Under the pieces are notes generated by a model. It did not search any database and was not told the DNA's origin. It saw only the letters and a list, made by a program, of their open reading frames with translations. From assembly GCA_903882965.1 (NCBI GenBank), contig CAIRZD010000445.1, positions 1 to 37,740 of the forward strand: DNA of 37,740 nt, read 5' to 3'. Shown here in pieces: positions 10,082 to 17,657 of this stretch (position 1 is its first letter; every line of letters starts with the position of its first letter). This DNA comes from an uncultured Bacteroidota bacterium (lineage in GTDB: Bacteria; Bacteroidota; Bacteroidia; Chitinophagales; Chitinophagaceae). A program made the position numbers and the translations under genes.

Positions 10082-10114
10082 ACCCTCTCCCTCGGAGAGG
10101 GTCGGGGAGAGGTC
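10082..10114. repeat. Second CTCTCC inverted-repeat element
   Basis: ACCCTCTCC-CTC-GGAGAGGGT followed by CGGGGAGAGGTCC shares its last 23 bases with the element at 6954-6990. It lies 44 bp upstream of purM. Confidence 0.75.
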
Positions 10115-10157
10115 CTTTCATTTTTAGTATTACTTTTACAATCTAATTTTTAATTTT

Positions 10158-11324
10158 TTGGACGATCGTTATAACCGGCGCGGCGTATCCGCACAAAAAG
10201 AAGATGTACACAAAGCCGTGGCCAAACTCGACAAAGGTTTGTTCCCCAATGCCTTTTGTAAAGTCTACCCCGACTATTGGGGCAATGATCCTGCCTGGTG
10301 CAACCTCATGCATGCTGATGGTGCAGGCACTAAATCCATTCTCGCATACATGTATTGGAAAGAGACCGGCGACATGAGTGTATGGAAAGGCATTGCCATT
10401 GATAGTATTGTAATGAACATCGACGATCTGCTGTGCGTAGGCGCTACAGGCCCGTTTACCTATTCGTCCACCATTGGCCGCAACAAGCATCTTATTCCGG
10501 GTGAAGTAATTTCCGAACTCATTAACGGCACGCAGGCTTATTTCGACAAGTTGAAAGAATACGGTATTGATGTGCACTTCCTAGGTGGCGAAACCGCTGA
10601 TGTTGGCGACGTCGTGCGCACTGTTATTGTAGATGGCACTATGGCTTGCCGCATGGAGCGTAGCAAACTTGTCACTACCGAAAAAATGCAGCCCGGCGAT
10701 GTGGTCGTATCCCTTGCCAGTTATGGACAGGCTACTTACGAAGACGAATACAACAGCGGCATGGGCAGCAACGGCCTCACCAGTGCCCGCCACGAAATGC
10801 TCAATAAGATATACATAGGCAAATACCCCGAAAGCGTAGACCCTAATTTACCTGCCGATGTGGTATACAATGGTAAGTACACACTCACAGATACCACCGA
10901 AACACCACTGAATGTAGGCAAGATGATACTATCACCCACACGCACATATGCGCCGGTGGTACTCAAAATATTGCAACAGCACTTTGATGCCATACACGGC
11001 ATCATCCATTGCAGCGGCGGTGGCCAGAGCAAATGCCTCCACTACTTACCTGCACCATTGAGAGTGGTAAAGAATAATTTATTGCCCATACCCCCGTTAT
11101 TCAATATGATACAAGCTGCCGCAGGCACCGGCTGGAAAGAGATGTACCAGGTCTTCAATATGGGCCAGCGCCTCGAAATATTTACTGATAAAGATACCGC
11201 AGCAAGCATTATAGCAATCGCCAAAAGTTTCAATATAGATGCCCAGGTATCCGGCTACGTAGAAAAAGCACAGCAGAAAGAAGTGGTCATAGAAAGCAAG
11301 TACGGCAATTTTAGTTATTGCTGA
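10158..11324 (+). CDS. purM: Phosphoribosylformylglycinamidine cyclo-ligase (AIR synthase), Bacteroidota type
   Basis: Makes aminoimidazole ribonucleotide from FGAM and ATP in de novo purine synthesis (cytoplasm). The 388-residue product matches the Bacteroidota-specific PurM: YNRRGVSAQKEDVHKAV at the N terminus, HADGAGTKS (53-61), the IDSIVMNIDDLLCVGA ATP-binding stretch, GGETADVGD (143-151), SYGQATYE and GMGSNGLTSARHE (about 201-213). The C-terminal AIRS domain carries HCSGGGQSKCLHY and FNMGQRLEIF. The first codon is TTG: L-D-D-R-Y aligns with the usual M-S-D-K-Y start, and no in-frame ATG lies nearby upstream, so a TTG start is likely. No other pur gene is adjacent. Confidence 0.93.
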   Translation: MDDRYNRRGVSAQKEDVHKAVAKLDKGLFPNAFCKVYPDYWGNDPAWCNLMHADGAGTKSILAYMYWKETGDMSVWKGIAIDSIVMNIDDLLCVGATGPFTYSSTIGRNKHLIPGEVISELINGTQAYFDKLKEYGIDVHFLGGETADVGDVVRTVIVDGTMACRMERSKLVTTEKMQPGDVVVSLASYGQATYEDEYNSGMGSNGLTSARHEMLNKIYIGKYPESVDPNLPADVVYNGKYTLTDTTETPLNVGKMILSPTRTYAPVVLKILQQHFDAIHGIIHCSGGGQSKCLHYLPAPLRVVKNNLLPIPPLFNMIQAAAGTGWKEMYQVFNMGQRLEIFTDKDTAASIIAIAKSFNIDAQVSGYVEKAQQKEVVIESKYGNFSYC

Positions 11325-11360
11325 TAAGTGTCCCACACTTCATAGGTATGGTGCACTTAT
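11324..11360. repeat. Imperfect stem-loop of the TCCCACAC family after purM
   Basis: ATAAGTG (11324-11330) and CACTTAT (11354-11360) enclose TCCCACACTT and a partly complementary right side. It overlaps the last base of the purM stop codon. A TTTTAT follows, so it might also act as a weak terminator. Confidence 0.6.
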
Positions 11361-11410
11361 TTTATATGAAAGTGATTAGGGAATAATTATTTTTAAACTA
11401 AAATGCACTT

Positions 11411-12988
11411 ATGAAAAAAGCACTTACTTGTTTTATCGTTTCTTTTATTGCTTTCGCTCATGGTATCAATGCCCAGGTTTGGAGTTCTGTTGGCCAATAT
11501 GGTATTTCCGGAGGGCTATCAAGTTATAATTCCATTGCAATAGATGGCAGCGGGTCTGTTTATATAGCCTACCGCGATCACTCAAATAGTGATATGGCTA
11601 CTGTAATGAAGTATAATGGAACCTCATGGACTACAGTGGGTAGTGCAGGGTTCTCTTCTGTGGCAGTAACTTATACTAATATAGCCATATCAGGTAGCGG
11701 CATTCCTTATGTTGCATTCAGCGACGGTGCCAATGGTAATAAAGCTACAGTAATGAAGTATAATGGTAGCAGTTGGGTTACGGTAGGTAGCGCCGATTTC
11801 TCTGCTGCAGGTGTGTACTATACAACTATTGCCATCGATGCCAGTGGCACTCCTTATGTTGCGTATCACGATTTGTCACTTGGTATTGTTGCAATGGAAT
11901 ACAATGGTAGTAGTTGGGTCGAAGTAGGAGGTACTGTTGTCGCTTCAACAGGCGATTACCCTACTTTAGTATTAGACGGCAGTGGTAATCCTTATGTAGT
12001 TTATTCTGATAATAATGTAGCCCAAAAAACCACGGTAAAAAAATATAACGGCACAGCATGGGCCACCGTAGGCAGTGCTGGTTTTTCGGCAGCTGCAGCT
12101 TATTATACTTCTATAGCTTTAGGTAGCGGAAGTACACCTTATGTGGTTTACCAGGATGTAGCCAATAGCAATAAGGCAACAGTAATGAAGTATAACGGCA
12201 GTAGCTGGGCGGCTGTAGGTAGTGTCGGTTTTTCGGCAGGGGGCACCCAATACAACTCAATTGCTGTAAACAGTAGCGGCACTCCATATGTTATATACCA
12301 GGACCAGGCCAGCGGTAGCGGCAGTGGCGCTACAGTAATGAGTTACAATGGCAGTAGTTGGGTAGATGTAGGGCCCGTAAATTTCTCTATGGGTTCTGCC
12401 GCCTATACAGCACTGGCTATCAATGCCGGCGGTATACCTTACACCGTGTGCGAAAATGTTGGTAACGGGTACAAAGCTACTGTTATGTCATTTGGCCCTA
12501 TAGACGCTATTACGGGCACATATACTGTATGCCCGGGGTACACCACCACATTAAGTAACCTTTCAATTGGCGGTTCATGGAGCAGTAGTAATGTAGGAGT
12601 GGCAACGGTAGATAGTTACAATGGGTTGGTAAGCGGAATAGCTGCCGGAACAACGTCAATATCTTATACGCAATCGGGTAGTACTGCCGTACAAATAGTT
12701 ACCGTTAACTCTTGCACAACTGAATTAAAAAATATAACCACGCAAGCGGCCTCCTCCCTCACCCTCTTCCCAAACCCCACCCACAACACCTTCACCCTAC
12801 ACCTCACCACTCAAACCAATGAACCCGCCACAATCACCATCACAAACATCCTCGGCGAAAAAGTAAAGCAACTAACCACCTCCACTAATACAGATACCCA
12901 AATACAACTCGATTCCCCGCCCGGTATTTATTTTATATCAGCGACCACCAAACAGGGTAGTGTGAATGAGAAGATAATGTTAGAGTAA
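11411..12988 (+). CDS. Secreted seven-repeat propeller-like protein with one Ig-like domain and T9SS sorting domain
   Basis: This is a 525-residue protein with a Sec signal peptide (MKKALTCFIVSFIAFAHG...NAQ, about 21 residues). Seven repeats of about 48 residues follow (about 22-363), each W-x-x-V-G-x(2)-x-F-S, then Y-x-S-I-A-I-D-x-S-G-x-P-Y-V-A-Y-x-D, then K-A-T-V-M-K-Y-N-G-S-S. Seven such units suggest a seven-bladed beta-propeller (inference from repeat number and strand pattern). Residues about 366-437 are a single Ig-like BIG2-type unit (VCPGYTTTLSNLSIGGSWSS), the type used in the giant adhesins of this window. The T9SS type A tail (LTLFPNPTHNTF ... GIYFISATT) covers about 450-525. It is the first of three tandem paralogues and the only one with an Ig unit. 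It is probably a surface or shed binding protein; the ligand is unknown. Confidence 0.85.
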   Translation: MKKALTCFIVSFIAFAHGINAQVWSSVGQYGISGGLSSYNSIAIDGSGSVYIAYRDHSNSDMATVMKYNGTSWTTVGSAGFSSVAVTYTNIAISGSGIPYVAFSDGANGNKATVMKYNGSSWVTVGSADFSAAGVYYTTIAIDASGTPYVAYHDLSLGIVAMEYNGSSWVEVGGTVVASTGDYPTLVLDGSGNPYVVYSDNNVAQKTTVKKYNGTAWATVGSAGFSAAAAYYTSIALGSGSTPYVVYQDVANSNKATVMKYNGSSWAAVGSVGFSAGGTQYNSIAVNSSGTPYVIYQDQASGSGSGATVMSYNGSSWVDVGPVNFSMGSAAYTALAINAGGIPYTVCENVGNGYKATVMSFGPIDAITGTYTVCPGYTTTLSNLSIGGSWSSSNVGVATVDSYNGLVSGIAAGTTSISYTQSGSTAVQIVTVNSCTTELKNITTQAASSLTLFPNPTHNTFTLHLTTQTNEPATITITNILGEKVKQLTTSTNTDTQIQLDSPPGIYFISATTKQGSVNEKIMLE

Positions 12989-12996
12989 GACATTTC

Positions 12997-13037
12997 AGAT
13001 AAGTGTCCCACACCTCAAAGTTGTGGAACACTTATCT
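12997..13037. repeat. TCCCACAC-family stem-loop between propeller genes 1 and 2
   Basis: AGATAAGTGTCCCACA pairs with TGTGGAACACTTATCT with one mismatch across a loop of about 8 bases. It lies 8 bp after the stop of the first propeller gene, with no T tract. Confidence 0.7.
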
Positions 13038-13114
13038 AGGCTACAACCATTTTCAGTTATTGTTAAAGTTTGGCATAATTTATGATGTGGTAAGTAAAAC
13101 CAAATCCTATAAAT

Positions 13115-14476
13115 ATGAAACACCTGCTCAAAACCATTCTACTTACATCTTGCACAGCATTATTTACACTTGTGTCCAATGCTCAATCCTGGAACCCTGT
13201 AGGCAGTACTTGCTTCTCAGCAGGGCGCAGTTGGTCGACTTCATTGGCTTTGGATCCATTAGGCACACCTTATGTCATTTACCAAGATTCTGTTAATGGC
13301 CATAAAGCCACAGTTATGAAATATACCCCATCAGCCGGATGGGTAACTGTAGGCAGCCCGGGATTCTCGGCAGGCGAAGTTGATTATACTTCGATAGCAA
13401 TAGACAATAGCGGAATACCTTACGTAGCATACCGAGACTCCGTTTATAATTTAGGAACTACAGTAATGAAATACAATGGTGTTAGCTGGGTATTGGTTGA
13501 TACTCCCGATATTTCCGGAGGATACGTTGAAGGCACAGATATTGTTATAGACGGAAGCGGCACCCCATATGTAATATTCAATACCTCTAAAGCCAGTGTA
13601 ATGAAATATGATGGTACTCATTTTGTATATGTTGGTAGCCCCAATTTTTCGGATAGTATAGTTGAATGGCCCAGGATGGCTGTTGATGCAGGCGGTACAC
13701 CTTATGTCGTATATGAAGATTGGCTACTGGCTAATAAAGCTACCGTTATGAAGTATAATGGCAGTAGTTGGGTAAATGTCGGTAGCCCGGGCTTCTCATC
13801 AGGGTGGGGATATATGCCCTATATAGCTATCGATACCGGAGGTACACCTTATGTGGCATACCAGGATGAAGGGGCAAGTAATTATGGAGTTACTGTAATG
13901 AAATATAATGGCAGTAGCTGGGTGCCTGTAGGCAGTCCGGCGTTTTCGGCAAGCGAAGCATGGTTTACTTCGATTGCTATAGATCGTAATGGTACGCCTT
14001 ATGTTGCTTACTGTGATACAATCAATAGCTGGAAATCTACAGTAATGAAATACAATGGCACTGCCTGGGTAAATGTAGGCGCTCCGGGTTTCTCAGCTGG
14101 AGAGGTTAGTTATACTACAATAGCATTAGACAGTTCCGGCATACCATATGTTGCTTACGCAGACTGGAGTAATGATGAGAAAGTGACCGTAATGAAATTC
14201 GGCTTCCCAGCTGAAGTGAAAAACTCAGCTGACCCTTTATCCTCCCTCACCCTCTTCCCAAACCCCACCCACAACACATTCACCATACACCTCGCCACTC
14301 AAACCAATGAACCCGCCACAATCACCATCACAAACATCCTCGGCGAAAAAATAAAACAACTCACCGCCACCACTAACACAGATACACAAATACAACTCAA
14401 TTCCCCGCCCGGTATTTATTTTATATCAGCGACCACCAAACAGGGTAGTGTGAATGAGAAGATAGTCATGGAGTAG
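13115..14476 (+). CDS. Secreted seven-repeat propeller-like protein with T9SS sorting domain (paralogue 2)
   Basis: This is a 453-residue protein with signal peptide MKHLLKTILLTSCTALFTLV..NAQ (24 residues). Seven W-x-x-V-G-SPGFSAG...IAID-x-S-G-x-PYVAY repeats cover about residues 25-370. The third is shortened (DGSGTPYVIFNTSKASVMKYDG, about 45 residues). The T9SS tail follows directly (LSSLTLFPNPTHNTF), with no Ig unit. Its tail is nearly identical at the DNA level to that of the preceding gene (about 16 differences in about 236 bases by eye), while the propeller halves are much more diverged. It shares upstream sequence with the next paralogue, so the unit of duplication included the leader. 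Confidence 0.85.
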   Translation: MKHLLKTILLTSCTALFTLVSNAQSWNPVGSTCFSAGRSWSTSLALDPLGTPYVIYQDSVNGHKATVMKYTPSAGWVTVGSPGFSAGEVDYTSIAIDNSGIPYVAYRDSVYNLGTTVMKYNGVSWVLVDTPDISGGYVEGTDIVIDGSGTPYVIFNTSKASVMKYDGTHFVYVGSPNFSDSIVEWPRMAVDAGGTPYVVYEDWLLANKATVMKYNGSSWVNVGSPGFSSGWGYMPYIAIDTGGTPYVAYQDEGASNYGVTVMKYNGSSWVPVGSPAFSASEAWFTSIAIDRNGTPYVAYCDTINSWKSTVMKYNGTAWVNVGAPGFSAGEVSYTTIALDSSGIPYVAYADWSNDEKVTVMKFGFPAEVKNSADPLSSLTLFPNPTHNTFTIHLATQTNEPATITITNILGEKIKQLTATTNTDTQIQLNSPPGIYFISATTKQGSVNEKIVME

Positions 14477-14483
14477 ACATCTC

Positions 14484-14553
14484 GGATAAGTTTCCGCAAC
14501 TTTCTTTGGTCGCCATAGCCATAGCGAAGGAGCCAAAGGTGTGGAACACTTAG
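14484..14553. repeat. TCCCACAC-family stem-loop with a second palindrome nested in its loop
   Basis: The outer arms GGATAAGTTTCCGCAAC and GTGTGGAACACTTAGTC correspond to the stem at 12997-13037. The loop is replaced by a second inverted repeat: CTTTGG...CCAAAG (14504-14509 with 14533-14538) and TCGC...GCGA (14510-14513 with 14524-14527). Confidence 0.6.
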
Positions 14554-14651
14554 TCTACAGCATTTTCAGTTATTGTTAAAGTTTGGCACAATATGTGATA
14601 TAAAATGAAAGTGCGGAAGGATAGTGTGAAATGATCTTAACTCGATCCTAT

Positions 14652-16028
14652 ATGAAACACATTAAAAGCTGCTTTCTTTCTTTTTGTTTGGTATTAACGA
14701 CTTTTTCTGCATTCGCTCAGGATTGGGTAAATGTTGGCAACCCTGATTTTTCAACCACAGGCACTACATACTCATCCATCTGCATTGATAGCAAAGGCAC
14801 TCCGTATGTGGCTTACATTGATGATTCTGTCTCATTCGGACAAATGTCAGTAATGAAATTTAATGGAAGCAATTGGGTATACGTCGGTATTCCCAGGTTC
14901 TCGGTAACATCTGCTATGTATGCTTATTTGGCACTGGATACTGGCGGCACACCTTATGTGGCTTTCGGCGATGGGGCGTTCAACAACAAGGCTACTGTAA
15001 TGAAATTTGATGGCACTAGTTGGGTATATATTGGCAGCAGAGGGTTTTCTGACGGTTGGGCAGAAAACATACAGATCGCCATTGACAATAGTGGAACGCC
15101 CTATGTTGTATATATGGACGGTAACTCTGGCAAAGCAACTGTTTTAAAATACGATGGCAGCAGTTGGGTATTTGTCGGCCCTGATGGATTTTCGTCAAAC
15201 GAGGGAGGGTATCCGGCTATAGCAATAAATAATAGTGGTACATCCTATGTTGTATACGAGGATATAGCTGTATCCAGCGTAGGGACAGGCCCCGTTACTG
15301 TTATGAAATACAATGGTAGCGCTTGGGAGTATGTTGGCAGTCCCGCATTTTCAGATGGCATAGTAGATAACCCACGCATAGCTATAGACAGTAGCGGTAC
15401 TCCATATGTGATATATGGTGATGAACCGAATAGCGGGAAAGCTATCGTGAAAAAATTTGATGGTACTAATTGGGTCAATGTTGGTAGCCCGGATTTTTCC
15501 TCAGGTGTAGCAGGCTTCACCACAATGGCAATAGCCGGGGGAACGATTTATGCTGCATATACAGACCAGGCCAATGCCAATAAGATCACGGTCATGAAAT
15601 ATAATGGCAGCAGCTGGGCAGATGCCGGTAGCCCAGGGTTCTCTCCGGCTCAGGCAATATATGTTAACATTGCAATAGACACAGATAACACGCCTTATGT
15701 CGTATACCAGGATGGCTCAGGAGGTCCGGCAAAAGTTGAGAAACTCGATACAGCTATTCACACCGGTATAAAGAACATTGATAACCCCTCACTTGCACTC
15801 ACCATCTTCCCAAACCCCACCCACAACACCTTCACCCTACACCTCACCACTCAAATCAATGAACCCGCCACAATAACCATCACAAACATCCTCGGCGAAA
15901 AAGTAAAACAACTAACCACCACCACTAATACAGATATCCAAATACAATTAAACACACCTCCGGGCGTTTACTTTATATTAGCAACAACAAAAAAAGAAAC
16001 CATAACATCGAAAATAGTGATTGAATAG
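14652..16028 (+). CDS. Secreted seven-repeat propeller-like protein with T9SS sorting domain (paralogue 3)
   Basis: This is a 458-residue protein from the ATG at 14652. The frame opens at 14631, but the later Met gives a clean signal peptide (MKHIKSCFLSFCLVLTTFSA-FAQ) and matches MKH of paralogue 2. Seven repeats of about 48 residues follow (WVNVGNPDFS ... PYVAY ... ATVMKFNGSN). The sixth lacks the usual SSGTPYVAY, reading IAGGTIYAAY. The T9SS tail begins LTIFPNPTHNTF. The first two thirds of the tail are nearly identical at DNA level to the other two paralogues, but from about 15947 the sequence changes abruptly and the end reads ATTKKETITSKIVIE. This looks like a recombination boundary. Function is probably surface binding, as for its neighbours. 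Confidence 0.85.
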   Translation: MKHIKSCFLSFCLVLTTFSAFAQDWVNVGNPDFSTTGTTYSSICIDSKGTPYVAYIDDSVSFGQMSVMKFNGSNWVYVGIPRFSVTSAMYAYLALDTGGTPYVAFGDGAFNNKATVMKFDGTSWVYIGSRGFSDGWAENIQIAIDNSGTPYVVYMDGNSGKATVLKYDGSSWVFVGPDGFSSNEGGYPAIAINNSGTSYVVYEDIAVSSVGTGPVTVMKYNGSAWEYVGSPAFSDGIVDNPRIAIDSSGTPYVIYGDEPNSGKAIVKKFDGTNWVNVGSPDFSSGVAGFTTMAIAGGTIYAAYTDQANANKITVMKYNGSSWADAGSPGFSPAQAIYVNIAIDTDNTPYVVYQDGSGGPAKVEKLDTAIHTGIKNIDNPSLALTIFPNPTHNTFTLHLTTQINEPATITITNILGEKVKQLTTTTNTDIQIQLNTPPGVYFILATTKKETITSKIVIE

Positions 16029-16690
16029 CAGCGTTAGTAAAAGCCTTTCACAAGAGGAATTAAAAAGGTGTATACACTTTTAAATGATGTTCAAATGCTA
16101 GTTTTAAATTTACAAATAATACCAATTGAACTTTAAAAACACACTTAACACAACAGACGTCTTTGCGCGGAGCAATGCATGGCTTCGTGAGCCGGCTGCG
16201 ACAAAGCAATCTCAAGATATCCATTTTTACCTGTGCATTTTTAAAGCCCAATTGGTATAATTGCACTGCTATTATACATCCGAAGTTCTTTGAGTGAACG
16301 ATTTATTGCAAAAAAATCTAAAAATAATTGCCCTTTTGCACAAGCAGATATTTTGAGAAAATCAAGCAAATCTCATAATCAAGTGAATCAAGGTTCAAGA
16401 GACAAAAGTGAGACATTTTTGAGAGATACTAACCCCATTAAACAGTGGTTATCAATAAGATGGATAAAATGGTTAATTTTATAAAAAGTGCGATACTTAT
16501 TTTTCTTAAAACATCGTAAAAATCAAATAGATCACGAAAATCATAGTTAAGACAATTATACATTTTCATTATCTTAAATAGTCAAAATAACATTTTAATA
16601 TCGACATCATACCCATTCTATATTTTTTCACAAAACACAAATGGATAAAAAACACACACTATAAAACACATTTTAAACCGATCAGCCAAT
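16029..16690. other. 662-bp non-coding region packed with dispersed repeats
   Basis: No convincing gene. It contains a MITE-like element (16117-16262), a 7-bp inverted repeat GTATAAT/ATTATAC (16255-16277) and two AT-rich stretches with ATC motifs spaced about 9 bases apart (16345-16400 and 16511-16556). A 64-codon frame at 16290-16484 runs through the repeat and lacks family-like features, so it is not called. Confidence 0.7.
16117..16262. mobile_element. MITE-like element with about 25-bp terminal inverted repeats
   Basis: The left end TACCAATTGAACTTTAAAAA (16120-16139) and the reverse complement of the right end, TACCAATTGGGCTTTAAAAA (ending at 16257), match with two differences and continue imperfectly. 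The 146-bp unit has no coding capacity. Its centre (16158-16214) resembles the widespread bacterial intergenic palindrome that begins GTCATTGCGAGGAG and ends GACGAAGCAATCTC. It could be a non-autonomous transposon or a compound of two repeat families. Confidence 0.55.
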
Positions 16691-17602
16691 ATGAACCATA
16701 ATCTAAAAATAGTTGCCCTCACAATTTGTATAGCCCTCACCACGCTCGCCGCCCATGCCCAGGATAAATTATATAAAAAGGACGGCACCGAAATTGATTC
16801 AAAAGTAAAATCTGTAGGGAATAGCACAGTTATCTACAAACGCTTTGATAACCAGGACGGCCCTGATTACACCATATTAAAAACAGACATTGCCAAAATA
16901 ATTTACCAAAACGGCACCACCGACGTTTTTGAGGGTTTTGATAAAGAATCCGGGAATAAAAAAGAACCCGGCAGCAGAAAAGACAAGCACGAAAAATACT
17001 CCAGCAAATACGGCAAAGATATCTTCTCCATAATCCCCGCTGCATACACTGCTGCCGCCGATGGTAATATAAATGATGTAGGTATTGGCATCTGCTACGA
17101 AAGATTATTAGATATGCGTGGGCGTATAGGTCTTACTTTACCCCTGATGATGAGTTTTTCATCCAACAGGGATTATGCTAACACCTCATATAATTACAAT
17201 GGCACCAACGTTACGTACGACCACTATACATCGCTGTATTTTATGCCGGGTATAAAGTTCTATCCCGCCCCCGATAGGATCAAGGTGAGGTATTCAATTG
17301 GTGCTTCGTTTTTCTGCATATTCGGTGGTGAGCCATATGAAGTGTATGATAATTACAACAACGGTAGTTATAATCCAACCAATGGAACAACGTACTATCC
17401 AACCGGTACATATCACTATGCCATGTATGGCCTTATGTTCTCAAATTCTGTAAACATCACAGCTACCAGGCACTTGTATATGGCTATCGATCTCGGAGCC
17501 GGCATACCCTTTTCCGACAATCGCTATGCTAATAATGGAGAAACATTGGGCATCCCTGTACCCTTTATACAAATAGGATTTAAAATTGGTTATAGGTATT
17601 GA
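16691..17602 (+). CDS. Outer-membrane beta-barrel protein with N-terminal DKxYKKDG domain (copy 1)
   Basis: This is a 303-residue protein with a Sec signal peptide (MNHNLKIVALTICIALTTLA-AHAQ). Residues about 25-80 form a small conserved domain, DKLYKKDGTEIDSKVKSVG ... RFDNQDGPDYTILKTDIAKIIYQNG, common in Bacteroidota secreted proteins of unknown role. A charged linker (GNKKEPGSRKDKHEK) leads to a barrel of about 190 residues with alternating aromatic and polar strands (FMPGIKFYPAPDRIKVRYSIG) and a terminal strand ending FKIGYRY, as expected for BAM-assembled barrels. The next gene is a paralogue 55 bp downstream, so the pair probably arose by tandem duplication and may be cotranscribed. Function unknown. 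Confidence 0.75.
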   Translation: MNHNLKIVALTICIALTTLAAHAQDKLYKKDGTEIDSKVKSVGNSTVIYKRFDNQDGPDYTILKTDIAKIIYQNGTTDVFEGFDKESGNKKEPGSRKDKHEKYSSKYGKDIFSIIPAAYTAAADGNINDVGIGICYERLLDMRGRIGLTLPLMMSFSSNRDYANTSYNYNGTNVTYDHYTSLYFMPGIKFYPAPDRIKVRYSIGASFFCIFGGEPYEVYDNYNNGSYNPTNGTTYYPTGTYHYAMYGLMFSNSVNITATRHLYMAIDLGAGIPFSDNRYANNGETLGIPVPFIQIGFKIGYRY

Positions 17603-17657
17603 TTCAATAAAGAATAGTTTTTTAATCTATAATTTCCTGGCAGTAAAATATAAAAAA

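Noticed and set aside
16060-16266. 68-codon minus-strand frame over the MITE-like element
   Set aside because: It overlaps the inverted repeats of the element and has no protein-like features.
16290-16484. 64-codon frame in the intergenic region
   Set aside because: It runs through AT-rich phased ATC repeats, has no recognisable features or promoter box, and its residues follow the repeat pattern.
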